A DNA stretch of 33,206 bases from Bacteroidales bacterium UBA6408 (GCA_002439805.1 DJPQ01000077.1:1-33206), one strand, 5' to 3'. Positions 1-8,093 are shown, counted from the first letter of the stretch. Translations and numbers: made by a program. Notes: generated by a model from the letters alone, not told the origin.

Positions 1-927
1 TGGGAGCGTTATGTCCGTCGATTGTACAACGAAGGCAACAAAATCATCATTACAGGCTCGAATGCCAGGATGCTCAGCCGCGAACTCGGCACGCATCTCA
101 CGGGTCGTTATATACAGGTGGAGATATACCCCTTTTCCTTTAAGGAGTATCTGCAGATGCGTGAAGTGACACTCACTGCCAAAACTCTATATACTACGGC
201 AGGCCGTGCACTGATAATGAACGAGTTTTCGAACTACCTCGCAAACGGCGGTTTCCCGAAATATATTCAGGAGGGCTCGACCTCGTATCTCTCGTCGTTG
301 TACGAAAGCATCATATATCGTGACATCATGACCCGTAATGGGCTGACCAATGAAAAGGAAATGCTGGAACTTATGTTCTACCTTGCAAGCAATGCCACCA
401 GGCGCGTTACATATTCGTCGCTCGGCAAGGTTGTCGGCATAAAGCATCCGGAAACCATAAAGAACTATCTTGAATATATACAGCAGACCTATCTCATATT
501 CCAGTTGTTCAGATTCGATCCTTCCGTGAAGAAACAGATGGCGAGTCCGAAGAAAATCTATTTCGTGGATAATGCAATCATTAACCGTATCGGTTTCAAC
601 GCGACGGAAAACAGGGGAATGTTCCTTGAAAATATGGTCTTCGTCGAATTGAAGCGCCGTGGTCTCGACGTCTTCTATCATTCCGGTAAAAAGGAATGTG
701 ATTTCATCGTGAGACAAGGCGTGAGCATAACCGAGGCGTATCAGGTGACATGGAATATGTCGGGTCCTCAGACACGCGAACGTGAGATTGCCGGATTGAG
801 AGAGGCAATGGGGGCATATTCGCTGTCAAAAGGATATGTCATCACATTTGAAGGGAAGGAAACGCTTGCCTTTGACGATGGCACGACTGCCGAGGTCATT
901 CCTGCCTGGGAGTGGATGTTGCGATAG
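1..927 (+). CDS. AAA-type ATPase with C-terminal DUF4143 domain (5' truncated)
   Basis: The frame is open from base 1 (beginning W-E-R-Y-V-R-R), so the gene starts before the window, and the Walker A and B part is missing. The first visible block, ITGSNARML followed by GTHLTGRY, matches the sensor-1 region of the AAA_14/DUF4143 ATPases that are abundant in Bacteroidota. The rest fits DUF4143: a helical middle and a C-terminal nuclease-like fold with E (FLENMVFVE), a K-K-E-C-D-F motif and a hydrophobic strand before it, resembling a PD-(D/E)XK core. The cellular role of the family is not established. It ends 4 bp before the convergent xth stop codon. An internal TTG at 22 is not a real start because similarity to the family continues upstream. 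Family is confident; function is unknown. Confidence 0.85.
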   Translation, partial: WERYVRRLYNEGNKIIITGSNARMLSRELGTHLTGRYIQVEIYPFSFKEYLQMREVTLTAKTLYTTAGRALIMNEFSNYLANGGFPKYIQEGSTSYLSSLYESIIYRDIMTRNGLTNEKEMLELMFYLASNATRRVTYSSLGKVVGIKHPETIKNYLEYIQQTYLIFQLFRFDPSVKKQMASPKKIYFVDNAIINRIGFNATENRGMFLENMVFVELKRRGLDVFYHSGKKECDFIVRQGVSITEAYQVTWNMSGPQTREREIAGLREAMGAYSLSKGYVITFEGKETLAFDDGTTAEVIPAWEWMLR

Positions 928-931
928 TTAA

Positions 932-1819
932 TTATTGTAACACCAGTTCCACGGGGCAGTGGTCGGAACCCATGATGTCGGGGAGGATGGAGGCGGAGAC
1001 GAGGCGCGGGGTGAGGTCGACGGTGGCGAGGAAGTAGTCGATGCGCCAGCCCACGTTCTTCGCGCGGGCGTTCATCCGGTAGGACCACCAGGAGTAGGCT
1101 CCCGTCACGTCAGGATGGAATAGTCGGAAAGTGTCAACGAAACCGCTTTCGAGAAGTTCGGTCATCTTTTCGCGCTCCTGTGGCGTGAATCCGGCCGACT
1201 TGGTGTTGGTCTTCGGATTCTTCAGGTCTATTTCCTTGTGGGCGACATTGAGGTCACCGCAGATGATGACCGGCTTGGGAGTGCCTCCGGCCGCGTGTGA
1301 GTTTTCCTTTGTCCGGGCAAACAGTCCATCTTCTTTTCCTGAAGCCGCATTCACCGCAGTGTCATAAGATCCGGCGAGGGTTGCCAAGCCTCTGCCATGC
1401 AGCGCATTCACATATTCCCGGAAGGCATCCTCCCATTCCATGCGGTAGGCCAGCCTCTTCGGCAGTTCCCGGGGATCTTCCGAACTCTGCGAATTCGGAG
1501 TGTAGCAGCAGACGAGGTAGAAATCAGGCATTTCGAGGGTTATGACGCGCCCCTCATGGTCGTGCTCGTCACGCCCGATGCCGTAATGCACCGCCAGCGG
1601 CTCCAGCCTCGTATATACGCAGACTCCGGAATATCCCTTCCTGTCTGCATAGTTCCAGTAGCTGCGGTAGCCCGGGAACTCAAGGTCAATCTGCCCCGCC
1701 TGAAGCTTTGTCTCCTGTATGCACACGAAATCGGCGTCGAACCCGGCGAATGTTTCCGCAAACCCCTTTCCGCACACGGCCCGCAACCCGTTGACGTTCC
1801 AAGATATAAATTTTATCAT
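932..1819 (-). CDS. xth: Exodeoxyribonuclease III (AP endonuclease, ExoIII/APE1 family)
   Basis: 295 aa. It cleaves DNA 5' of abasic sites and removes 3' blocking groups in base-excision repair. The EEP-fold motifs are in order: WNVNGLRA (7-14), IQETKLQ with metal-binding E36, the CYTPN motif with catalytic Tyr106, CGDLNVAH (187-194) with D189/N191, and the C-terminal GSDHCPV (D and H catalytic). The start ATG is directly followed by the canonical M-I-K-F-I-S-W-N. The usual family length is about 250-260 aa. The excess is a hydrophilic, Gly/Ala/Ser-rich segment at about 141-180, just before the CGDLN strand. It stands alone, convergent with the upstream ATPase gene. No clear Bacteroidota promoter was found upstream. 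Confidence 0.95.
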   Translation of the reverse strand: MIKFISWNVNGLRAVCGKGFAETFAGFDADFVCIQETKLQAGQIDLEFPGYRSYWNYADRKGYSGVCVYTRLEPLAVHYGIGRDEHDHEGRVITLEMPDFYLVCCYTPNSQSSEDPRELPKRLAYRMEWEDAFREYVNALHGRGLATLAGSYDTAVNAASGKEDGLFARTKENSHAAGGTPKPVIICGDLNVAHKEIDLKNPKTNTKSAGFTPQEREKMTELLESGFVDTFRLFHPDVTGAYSWWSYRMNARAKNVGWRIDYFLATVDLTPRLVSASILPDIMGSDHCPVELVLQ

Positions 1820-2060
1820 CTCTCAAAAATCCTTCGTAAATATTAAGAAACCTTCAAAAAATAACCTGCATCATCTTTCCCATTCTTTTCTGTCTATATT
1901 CCTTTTCTCATCAGTCGTGTATGTACGTCCAGTACACTCCTTCTTCCAAAAGAAATCTATACTCGAAAATAATTGACAAATCTGATGCAACTTATTTTTT
2001 CATGTTTCTAAATCAGCGTTACTGACGCTGGTGAAGCCACGCTGATATAAACAACTTGGA
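1820..2060. other. AT-rich intergenic region with nested inverted repeats
   Basis: No gene is apparent here. The xth-proximal part (1820-1990) is AT-rich and presumably carries the xth promoter, but no clean TTTG/TAnnTTTG pair was found. At 2012-2046, ATCAGCGT (2012-2019) pairs with ACGCTGAT (2039-2046), and a second ACGCTG (2025-2030) can compete for the same left arm. Two alternative hairpins are therefore possible. Read on the minus strand, these follow the cysS stop codon and the structured element, so they could serve as the cysS terminator, although the T tract after them is weak. Confidence 0.5.
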
Positions 2061-2183
2061 GTGATGTGAGATAAGGAGATGGAGTGCAAGGCACCCGGCG
2101 CGGCTGAAACCGCAGCAACCTTATGGTTGTGAGGATTTCAGCAAGACGGGTAACGAAGCAATCCGCTCCTTTGCTCGCATCAC
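2061..2183 (+). ncRNA. Structured element, copy 1 (candidate novel RNA or folded repeat)
   Basis: A long imperfect palindrome with conserved internal parts. Helices: P1 2061-2070/2174-2183 (10 bp, one U-G), 2073-2078/2166-2171 (6 bp), P2 2081-2087/2158-2164 (one mismatch), P3 2093-2097/2147-2151, P4 2103-2109/2136-2142 (7 bp) and P5 2116-2120/2125-2129 (CAACC/GGTTG, loop TTAT). Between P4 and P5 lies an asymmetric loop CCGCAG/TGAGGA. The motifs TGCAAGGC (2085-2092) and AACGAAGCA (2152-2160) flank P3. All of these recur in copy 2 at 16522-16646. The P1 right arm overlaps the cysS stop codon (2182-2180). The single wobble pair is G-U only on the plus strand. I do not recognise the family and see no promoter. 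Confidence 0.65.
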
Positions 2184-3766
2184 ATCACATTCCATTCTGT
2201 GCCTTCCTTTGTGTCCTTTATGGCGATTCCCAGCGCATTCAGTTCATTACGTATTCGGTCGCTCGTCGCCCAGTCCTTCGCGTCCTTCGCCGCCTTGCGT
2301 TCAGCCAGAACCATATCCATAAGCCCGTCAATCACTTCCATAGACTTTCCGCCGCCTTCAACCTCCTCGTCCTTGAGTCCGAGAACGCCGAAGACGATGT
2401 CGTCGAACAGACGAAGCAGGGTCTCAAGGTCGGCCTTCGTGAGATGTCCCGGCTGCCCTTCCTTCGCGGTCTTTGCCGTGTTTATCATCTTCACTGCCTC
2501 GAAGATTCCGGAAAGCGCCACGGAGGTGTTGAGGTCGTCGCACAGAGCCTCATAGACTCCCTCGCAGAGCTTTGCGACCGCCTCGGAGCAGCCGCATCCC
2601 TCGAACGAATCAGGCGCGATGTCGGTGATGAACTCGCCGTATTTCAGCACCTCGGCCTCGTCGCCGTTCTCGCCCTTCACGACGTGCTCCACGCCTGCTG
2701 CCTTGCAGAGAGAGCAGAGGTCGTGGTAGGCCTGCATCACCCTCTTCAGTCCCTTCTCCGCGCCCTGAAGCGCCTCATTGCTGAAGTCGAGCGTGCTGCG
2801 GTAGTGTGCCTGGAGGATAAAGAAGCGCACGGTCATCGGGCTGTAGGCCTGGGCGAGAAGCGGGTGGGTGCCGGCGAACAGCTCGCTGAGAGTGATGAAG
2901 TTGCCGAGCGACTTGCCCATCTTCTTGCCGTTGATGGTAATCATGTTGTTGTGCATCCAGTACTTGACACCGATGCATCCCCGTGAGGCCACGTTCTGCG
3001 CAATCTCGCACTCGTGATGCGGGAACATCAGGTCCATTCCGCCGCCGTGTATGTCGAACTCCTTTCCGAGATACTTTTCGCTCATTACCGAGCACTCCAG
3101 ATGCCAGCCAGGGAAGCCCTCGCCCCACGGAGACGGCCATTTCATCAGATGCTCCGGAGCCGCCTTTTTCCACAGCGCGAAGTCGTATGCCGCGTGCTTG
3201 TCCTCCTGCCCGTCGAGGCTGCGCGTCCCTTCGAGCGTGTCGTCGAGCGTGCGTCCGGAGAGGATTCCGTAGCGGTGGTCGTGGTTGTACTTGACGACGT
3301 CGAAATAAATGGAGCCGTTGCTCTCGTAGGCATACCCGGAGTCGAGTATTTTCTTTACAAGTTCCTCCTGCTCAATGATATGCGCAGAGGCTCTCGGTTC
3401 AATGGACGGCGGCGCGACGTTCAGCGAACGCATGGACTCGTGGTAGGCGAGCGTGTATTTCTGAACGACCTCCATCGGCTCCAGCTGCTCCAGCTTTGCC
3501 TTCTTGGCAATCTTGTCCTCGCCCTCGTCAGCGTCTCCGACAAGGTGTCCGACATCGGTTATGTTCCTGACATACCGTACCTTATACCCCAAGTGCCTGA
3601 GCAGGCGCACAAGAACGTCGTAGGTTATCCCCGGGCGAGCATGCCCGAGATGCGCTTCCCCATAGACCGTCGGCCCGCAGACATACAGTCCCACGCGCCC
3701 GGGATGAATCGGCTCAAAAAGTTCCTTTTTTCGAGACAAAGTGTCGGTGATGTATAAATTTCTCAT
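2180..3766 (-). CDS. cysS: Cysteinyl-tRNA synthetase
   Basis: 528 aa. Class I aminoacyl-tRNA synthetase charging tRNA-Cys in the cytosol. The zinc ligands C30, C225, H250 and E254 have the family spacing. The HIGH motif is HLGH (39-42) and the KMSKS motif is KMGKS (282-286). WHLECS and HGGGMDLMFPHHE are diagnostic. The start is placed at the ATG giving M-R-N-L-Y-I-T-D; an open extension of 21 codons upstream is not family-like. The C-terminal part carries an extra charged segment at about 355-395 with two CxxC/CxC-like cysteine pairs (C351/C354, C391/C393), which makes the protein longer than the usual 460-500 aa. It diverges from the SDR gene. Its stop codon is embedded in the outer stem of structured element copy 1. 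Confidence 0.97.
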   Translation of the reverse strand: MRNLYITDTLSRKKELFEPIHPGRVGLYVCGPTVYGEAHLGHARPGITYDVLVRLLRHLGYKVRYVRNITDVGHLVGDADEGEDKIAKKAKLEQLEPMEVVQKYTLAYHESMRSLNVAPPSIEPRASAHIIEQEELVKKILDSGYAYESNGSIYFDVVKYNHDHRYGILSGRTLDDTLEGTRSLDGQEDKHAAYDFALWKKAAPEHLMKWPSPWGEGFPGWHLECSVMSEKYLGKEFDIHGGGMDLMFPHHECEIAQNVASRGCIGVKYWMHNNMITINGKKMGKSLGNFITLSELFAGTHPLLAQAYSPMTVRFFILQAHYRSTLDFSNEALQGAEKGLKRVMQAYHDLCSLCKAAGVEHVVKGENGDEAEVLKYGEFITDIAPDSFEGCGCSEAVAKLCEGVYEALCDDLNTSVALSGIFEAVKMINTAKTAKEGQPGHLTKADLETLLRLFDDIVFGVLGLKDEEVEGGGKSMEVIDGLMDMVLAERKAAKDAKDWATSDRIRNELNALGIAIKDTKEGTEWNVM

Positions 3767-3855
3767 ATCCTTATATTTATATTCAATTTTCTTGAGGCAT
3801 CCGTATTTCAGATATGCGTCGGCGGGCAAAGCCCGAATCCGGTCGCCTCAACCTG

Positions 3856-3905
3856 CGAAGTTAGTGATTTTGCCTCGTATGTTCGCAAATATTTTCGTAC
3901 TTTTG
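3856..3905. promoter_or_regulatory. Interleaved divergent promoters for cysS (-) and the SDR gene (+)
   Basis: For cysS on the minus strand, a -33 TTTG lies at 3889-3886 and a -7 TAACTTCG at 3863-3856 (22-nt spacing). For the SDR gene on the plus strand, a TTTG lies at 3869-3872 and a -7 TACTTTTG at 3898-3905 (25-nt spacing, slightly long). These match the Bacteroidota housekeeping consensus TTTG/TAnnTTTG. Each -33 box sits inside the other promoter's span, so the two polymerases should compete. Confidence 0.55.
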
Positions 3906-3959
3906 CATTTCATTTGCCGGGGCGTGTGTTTTTTTCCGGCAGGATTTGCACTGAATGGT

Positions 3960-4868
3960 ATGGAAAAACCGAAGAACACATTTGCCCTCGTGACAGGAGC
4001 GTCGTCCGGAATGGGCCTTGAATATGCGAAGCAGCTCGCCGCAAAGGGGCACAACATCCTCGTCGTCAGCAACAGGGACGAGGACAACCATAAGGTCACT
4101 GAAATGCTGCGCACGGAATATGGCGTGTCTGCTGTTCCGTACTATGCCGACCTGTCGAAGTCCGAGAACTCGCAGGCTCTGTACGACTGGACGAAGGAAA
4201 ACGGGTATGTCGTTGACATTCTGATAAGTAATGCCGGAATGCTGGTGTACAGCAAACTCTTCAACACTCCGGCACGTATGGTTGACCTCATTGTCGGAGT
4301 CCACTGCCTCGCCACCACCCACCTCTGCCGGCTTTTCGGAGGGGATATGAAGGAGCGTGCGGAAGCGATTTCAGCAGAGCGGGTTGCGACGGCCGTTGCG
4401 GCAGGGGCGAAACCAGGAAGCCGCAAGGCACGCAGGGCCGGTCATCTGAAACCCGGAGAGGTCGGACGCATACTCATCATGGCCTCGCTCGCGGCATATC
4501 TTCCCTACCCGACAATCTCAACCTATTCCGCGACGAAGGCCTACCTCAAGAGTCTCGGCACGTCGCTTTGGCATGAGATGCGCGACTATGGCGTGACCGT
4601 CACTACCATTTGCCCGTCCGCCGTCGACACCCCGCTCATCAAGCTCGCCCCGAATCTCCGCAGGCTCGCCCACAACCTCGGCGTGATGATTTATCCGCAG
4701 ACCCTCGTCCGACAAGCTCTCTCCGCGATGCTCCACGGCCGCCGCATACTCGTCCCGACCGTGCTCGCCAAGCTCGCCGTGGTCTTCTGCGGCCTTCTTC
4801 CGCAGCACTGCGTCTATTGGATTGCCCACACCCCTGTCCTCAAGAAAAATGTCCTCGACAGGGCGTAA
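3960..4868 (+). CDS. Short-chain dehydrogenase/reductase (SDR family)
   Basis: 302 aa. Predicted NAD(P)-dependent oxidoreductase; the substrate cannot be read from sequence. It has the Rossmann motif TGASSGMG (12-19), NAG (91-93), catalytic S176 and the YSATK motif (Y189, K193), with the normal 13-residue Ser-to-Tyr spacing. The start is the ATG immediately before E-K-P-K-N; frame upstream of it overlaps the promoter and reads as non-coding. The overall pattern resembles the classical YqjQ/DltE-like group of SDRs. An unusual basic, Ala-rich insertion at about 131-168 lies between the NAG helix and the serine strand. A hydrophobic C-terminal stretch (FCGLLPQHCVYWIAH) could be membrane-associated. 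It ends 4 bp from the convergent uvrA stop codon. Confidence 0.9.
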   Translation: MEKPKNTFALVTGASSGMGLEYAKQLAAKGHNILVVSNRDEDNHKVTEMLRTEYGVSAVPYYADLSKSENSQALYDWTKENGYVVDILISNAGMLVYSKLFNTPARMVDLIVGVHCLATTHLCRLFGGDMKERAEAISAERVATAVAAGAKPGSRKARRAGHLKPGEVGRILIMASLAAYLPYPTISTYSATKAYLKSLGTSLWHEMRDYGVTVTTICPSAVDTPLIKLAPNLRRLAHNLGVMIYPQTLVRQALSAMLHGRRILVPTVLAKLAVVFCGLLPQHCVYWIAHTPVLKKNVLDRA

Positions 4869-4872
4869 TTAT

Positions 4873-7836
4873 TTATATATACCTCGCCGTGTAGGATTCC
4901 TTGCAGCCGCGCAGGTCCTCCGGAGTTCCGGCGAAGACCACGCGGCCGCCGCCGTCGCCTGCCTCGGGACCGAGGTCGATGACCCAATCTGCGGCTCGGA
5001 TGACATCGGCGTTGTGCTCGACCACAACTATGGAATGCCCGCGCGAGAGGAGCGCGTCGAATGACTTGAGAAGCTTCTCCACATCATAGAAATGGAGCCC
5101 AGTCGTCGGCTCGTCGAAGATGAACAGGATTTTCTGCTCCTTGGCCTTGCCGGTCTGCTCGGAGTTCATCAGCATAAAGTAGGCGAGCTTTATTCGCTGG
5201 CTCTCCCCGCCGGAGAGCGTGCTGCTGCTCTGGCCGAGGGTGATGTAGCCGAGGCCGACGTCCACGAGCACCTGAAGCCTTCCCGCGATTCTCTGTGCCG
5301 TCGGATCCGGCTGAGCCCCGAAAAATCCGATGGCCTCCTCCACGCTCATGTTCAGGATGTCGTCTATGTTCTTGCCCTGATAGCGTACCTCAAGGATGTC
5401 CGGCTTGAATCTCTTGCCTCCGCAGGCCTCGCAGACCATCGTCACGTCGGCCATGAACTGCATGCTGATTTTCACGAAGCCGTCGCCCTGACATTCCGGA
5501 CAGCGCCCTCCCTCCTGGTTGAACGAGAAGAATGACGGGGTGTAGCCGTTGATTTTGGCGTACTGCTGCTCGGAAAGGAGCTTGCGGATGTCGTCATATA
5601 TCTTCAGATAGGTCACGGCGTTGCTTCGCGAACTGCGTCCTATCGGGTTCTGGTCCACATACTCGACTTGGGTTATGCGGTCCGTGTTGCCCGAGAGTCC
5701 CCGGAAGGTTCCCGGAACCGGACCGGCGTGGTTGATTTCGCGATATACGGCAGGATAGAGAATGTCGCCCACAAGCGAGGACTTTCCCGAACCGCTGACG
5801 CCCGTCACGACAGTCAGGACACCGAGCGGAAACTTGACGTTTATGTCCTTGAGGTTGTGCTCCATCGCGCCCTCGACGGTGATTGAGTAGTTCCAGCCGC
5901 GTTTCTGACGGGTTATGCGCGGGCGGCGTCCGGTGAGGTACTGGAGGGTCAGAGAACGGTCAAGAGACTTGAGGGCGTAGGCATTTGCTCCAGCCTCATT
6001 CTCTGAAGTGCCGCCGTATTCCGTGTCTCTGTCTTCCTTTCTGTCAGGCACGATGTTCTCGTTTTGCACGCGACCGGAAGCTGCGTGTTCAATTTTTTCC
6101 ACGGCATCCTCAAGCCGCCCCTCAAACACAATCTCCCCGCCGTTCACGCCGGCCTTCGGACCGATGTCAATCAGCAGATCCGCAGCCTTCATTATGTTCT
6201 CGTCGTGCTCCACCACGACAACCGTGTTTCCGATGTCCCGAAGCCGCTTCAGCACGGAAATCAGCCTGTCCGTGTCACGCGGGTGCAGCCCGATGCTCGG
6301 CTCGTCAAGGATGTAGAGCGAGCCAACCAATGAACTCCCGAGGGCAGCCACAAGGTTGATTCTCTGGCTCTCTCCACCGGAGAGCGAATTGGAGCGGCGG
6401 TCAAGCGTGAGGTAGCCCAGTCCAACGTCGTTGATGTAGTCGAGCCTGTCCAGAATCTCCTCTATCGCCTTTCCCGCGACGCTGCGGTCATATTCGCTCA
6501 GTTCTATATTCCTGAAAAACTCCGTCAGCTGTCCGACGTTCATCTTCAGCAGCTCGTGGATGTTCTTCCCTCCGACCTTCACATACAGCGCCTCCCTGCG
6601 AAGGCGGCTTCCCCCGCACTCGTGACAGACGGTCTTTCCGCTGTAGCGGCTCAGCATATATTTGTACTGAATCTTGTATTTGTTCTGATCGACCCACTTG
6701 AAGAACTCGTTCAGGCCTATGATTGAGTCCTCCTCGTTCTCCGCCGGGCACCCGTTCCAGATCTTGTCCCGCTGCTCCTGCGTGAGGTTGTGGTATGGCT
6801 CGAAAATCGGAATGCCGTACTTCGCTGCGTTCTTCACCAGCAGATTCTTGAACCAGCCCATCTTCTCGCCCCTCCAGCAGGCAATCGCGTCGTCATAGAG
6901 CGTCCTGCTCTTGTCCGGTACGACGAGATCCTCGCTGATCCCGATGATTTCCCCGAGCCCGCCGCACACGGGGCAGGCCCCAAGCGGACTGTTGAAGCTG
7001 AAAAGGTACTCGTCGGGCTGCCTGAACTTTATCCCGTCCAGTTCGAACCTGTTTGAAAACTCCTCATTATGAAGCCCTTCCGCATCCTGCCAGCATACGG
7101 ACATCCTCCCGTCGCCCTTGTCAAACGCCGTCTGTATGGACGAATGAAGCCTTGTTGCCAGTTCTTCCGAAATCCCTCCCGCTCCGAGTTTCAGGCGGTC
7201 AACGAGCAGCGAAAGCTTTTCCGGGAAATCACCGCTTTCGGAAAGCCGCATCACATCCTCGATGCTTACCTGCCTGTCCGTGAAGAACCGTGAAAAACCC
7301 TCCTCCTTCAGCGCCAGCATCAGCTCAACCTTGTCATCGCGTCCCGTCCATCTGATGTCGGACAGAATATACACGGGTATGCTCGTGTCTCCCTCAGGCT
7401 TTATGGAATCCATGAATCTGAGCACGTCGCCGGCTGAACTTGCCGTGACGAGCCGTCCTGAAATCGGGGAATATGTCTTTCCGATTTTTGCGAATATGAG
7501 TCTGAGATAGTCATATATTTCCGTCGTCGTGGCGACAGTTGAGCGCGGGTTGCGTATGTTCACCTTCTGCTCTATGGCGATTGCCGGCGGTATTCCCTCG
7601 ATTGCCTCGACGTCCGGCTTCGACATTCTTCCGAGAAACTGCCTCGCGTACGACGAAAGGCTCTCCGCGAACCGTCTCTGCCCCTCGGCGAAAAGCGTGT
7701 CAAACGCGAGCGAAGACTTGCCGGAACCGGATATTCCCGTAATCACGACAAATTTACCGCGTGGGATTTCGACCGTAATATTCTTGAGATTATTGACCTT
7801 CGCACCCCGTATGACTATGTTTCCTTCCTCTGACAT
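4873..7836 (-). CDS. uvrA: UvrA, excinuclease ABC subunit A
   Basis: 987 aa. DNA-damage sensor ATPase of nucleotide excision repair; it dimerises and loads UvrB. Two ABC modules are visible: Walker A GISGSGKSS at 34-42 and a second GVSGSGKSS in the C-terminal half, each with an LSGGESQR signature and a D-E-P Walker B. Zinc-finger cysteine pairs occur in both halves (CPVC with CHEC, and CPEC with CEAC). The start ATG gives M-S-E-E-G-N-I-V-I-R-G-A, the usual N terminus. The family is normally about 930-950 aa. The extra length is an acidic, Asn/Glu-rich linker at about 583-630 joining the two modules. It is a single gene between the SDR gene (convergent) and the tRNA-Asp unit (divergent). Confidence 0.98.
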   Translation of the reverse strand: MSEEGNIVIRGAKVNNLKNITVEIPRGKFVVITGISGSGKSSLAFDTLFAEGQRRFAESLSSYARQFLGRMSKPDVEAIEGIPPAIAIEQKVNIRNPRSTVATTTEIYDYLRLIFAKIGKTYSPISGRLVTASSAGDVLRFMDSIKPEGDTSIPVYILSDIRWTGRDDKVELMLALKEEGFSRFFTDRQVSIEDVMRLSESGDFPEKLSLLVDRLKLGAGGISEELATRLHSSIQTAFDKGDGRMSVCWQDAEGLHNEEFSNRFELDGIKFRQPDEYLFSFNSPLGACPVCGGLGEIIGISEDLVVPDKSRTLYDDAIACWRGEKMGWFKNLLVKNAAKYGIPIFEPYHNLTQEQRDKIWNGCPAENEEDSIIGLNEFFKWVDQNKYKIQYKYMLSRYSGKTVCHECGGSRLRREALYVKVGGKNIHELLKMNVGQLTEFFRNIELSEYDRSVAGKAIEEILDRLDYINDVGLGYLTLDRRSNSLSGGESQRINLVAALGSSLVGSLYILDEPSIGLHPRDTDRLISVLKRLRDIGNTVVVVEHDENIMKAADLLIDIGPKAGVNGGEIVFEGRLEDAVEKIEHAASGRVQNENIVPDRKEDRDTEYGGTSENEAGANAYALKSLDRSLTLQYLTGRRPRITRQKRGWNYSITVEGAMEHNLKDINVKFPLGVLTVVTGVSGSGKSSLVGDILYPAVYREINHAGPVPGTFRGLSGNTDRITQVEYVDQNPIGRSSRSNAVTYLKIYDDIRKLLSEQQYAKINGYTPSFFSFNQEGGRCPECQGDGFVKISMQFMADVTMVCEACGGKRFKPDILEVRYQGKNIDDILNMSVEEAIGFFGAQPDPTAQRIAGRLQVLVDVGLGYITLGQSSSTLSGGESQRIKLAYFMLMNSEQTGKAKEQKILFIFDEPTTGLHFYDVEKLLKSFDALLSRGHSIVVVEHNADVIRAADWVIDLGPEAGDGGGRVVFAGTPEDLRGCKESYTARYI

Positions 7837-7946
7837 ATCCCCTTGCCGTCGAACAAAAAATTAAAAACGCTACACAGTCCCGACGACCACAATTCGGATA
7901 AATTGGCAGTTTTTGTCGGAAAAGATTACAAAAATACGAAAAAATA

Positions 7947-7977
7947 TTTGGAGAATGTGAAAAAATGCGTACCTTTG
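7947..7977 (+). promoter_or_regulatory. Promoter of tRNA-Asp
   Basis: TTTG at 7947-7950 and TACCTTTG at 7970-7977, separated by 19 nt, are a near-perfect Bacteroidota vegetative promoter. Transcription should start near 7984, about 33 nt before the tRNA. Confidence 0.8.
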
Positions 7978-8016
7978 CATCCGCAATCGGGAAAAACGGT
8001 TGCAGCTGACAAGTTT

Positions 8017-8090
8017 GGTGCGGTAGTTCAGCTGGTTAGAACGCCGGCCTGTCACGCCGGAGGTCGAGGGTTCGAGTCCCTTCCGCACCG
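8017..8090 (+). tRNA. tRNA-Asp (anticodon GTC)
   Basis: A complete cloverleaf of 74 nt. The acceptor GGTGCGG/CCGCACC pairs over 7 bp. The D-arm GTTC/GAAC has a 9-nt loop. The anticodon stem CCGGC/GCCGG encloses the loop CTGTCAC with anticodon GTC. The variable loop is 5 nt, and the T-arm GAGGG/CCCTT has the loop TTCGAGT. The discriminator is G, as expected for Asp. CCA is not encoded. It has its own promoter upstream and an intrinsic terminator 3 nt downstream. Confidence 0.97.
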
Positions 8091-8093
8091 CTC

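Noticed and set aside
2061..2183. Structured element as a riboswitch
   Set aside because: In both copies it lies at the 3' end of the flanking gene, not in a 5' leader, and the conserved core matches no riboswitch aptamer I know.
2123..2986. Plus-strand open frame that starts inside the structured element
   Set aside because: It mostly overlaps cysS antisense and its translation is low in recognisable features.
3014..3757. Long open frame on the plus strand, opposite cysS
   Set aside because: It is fully antisense to cysS, whose motifs are unmistakable. Frames like this arise from the codon bias of the real gene; it has no ribosome-binding site or recognisable domain.
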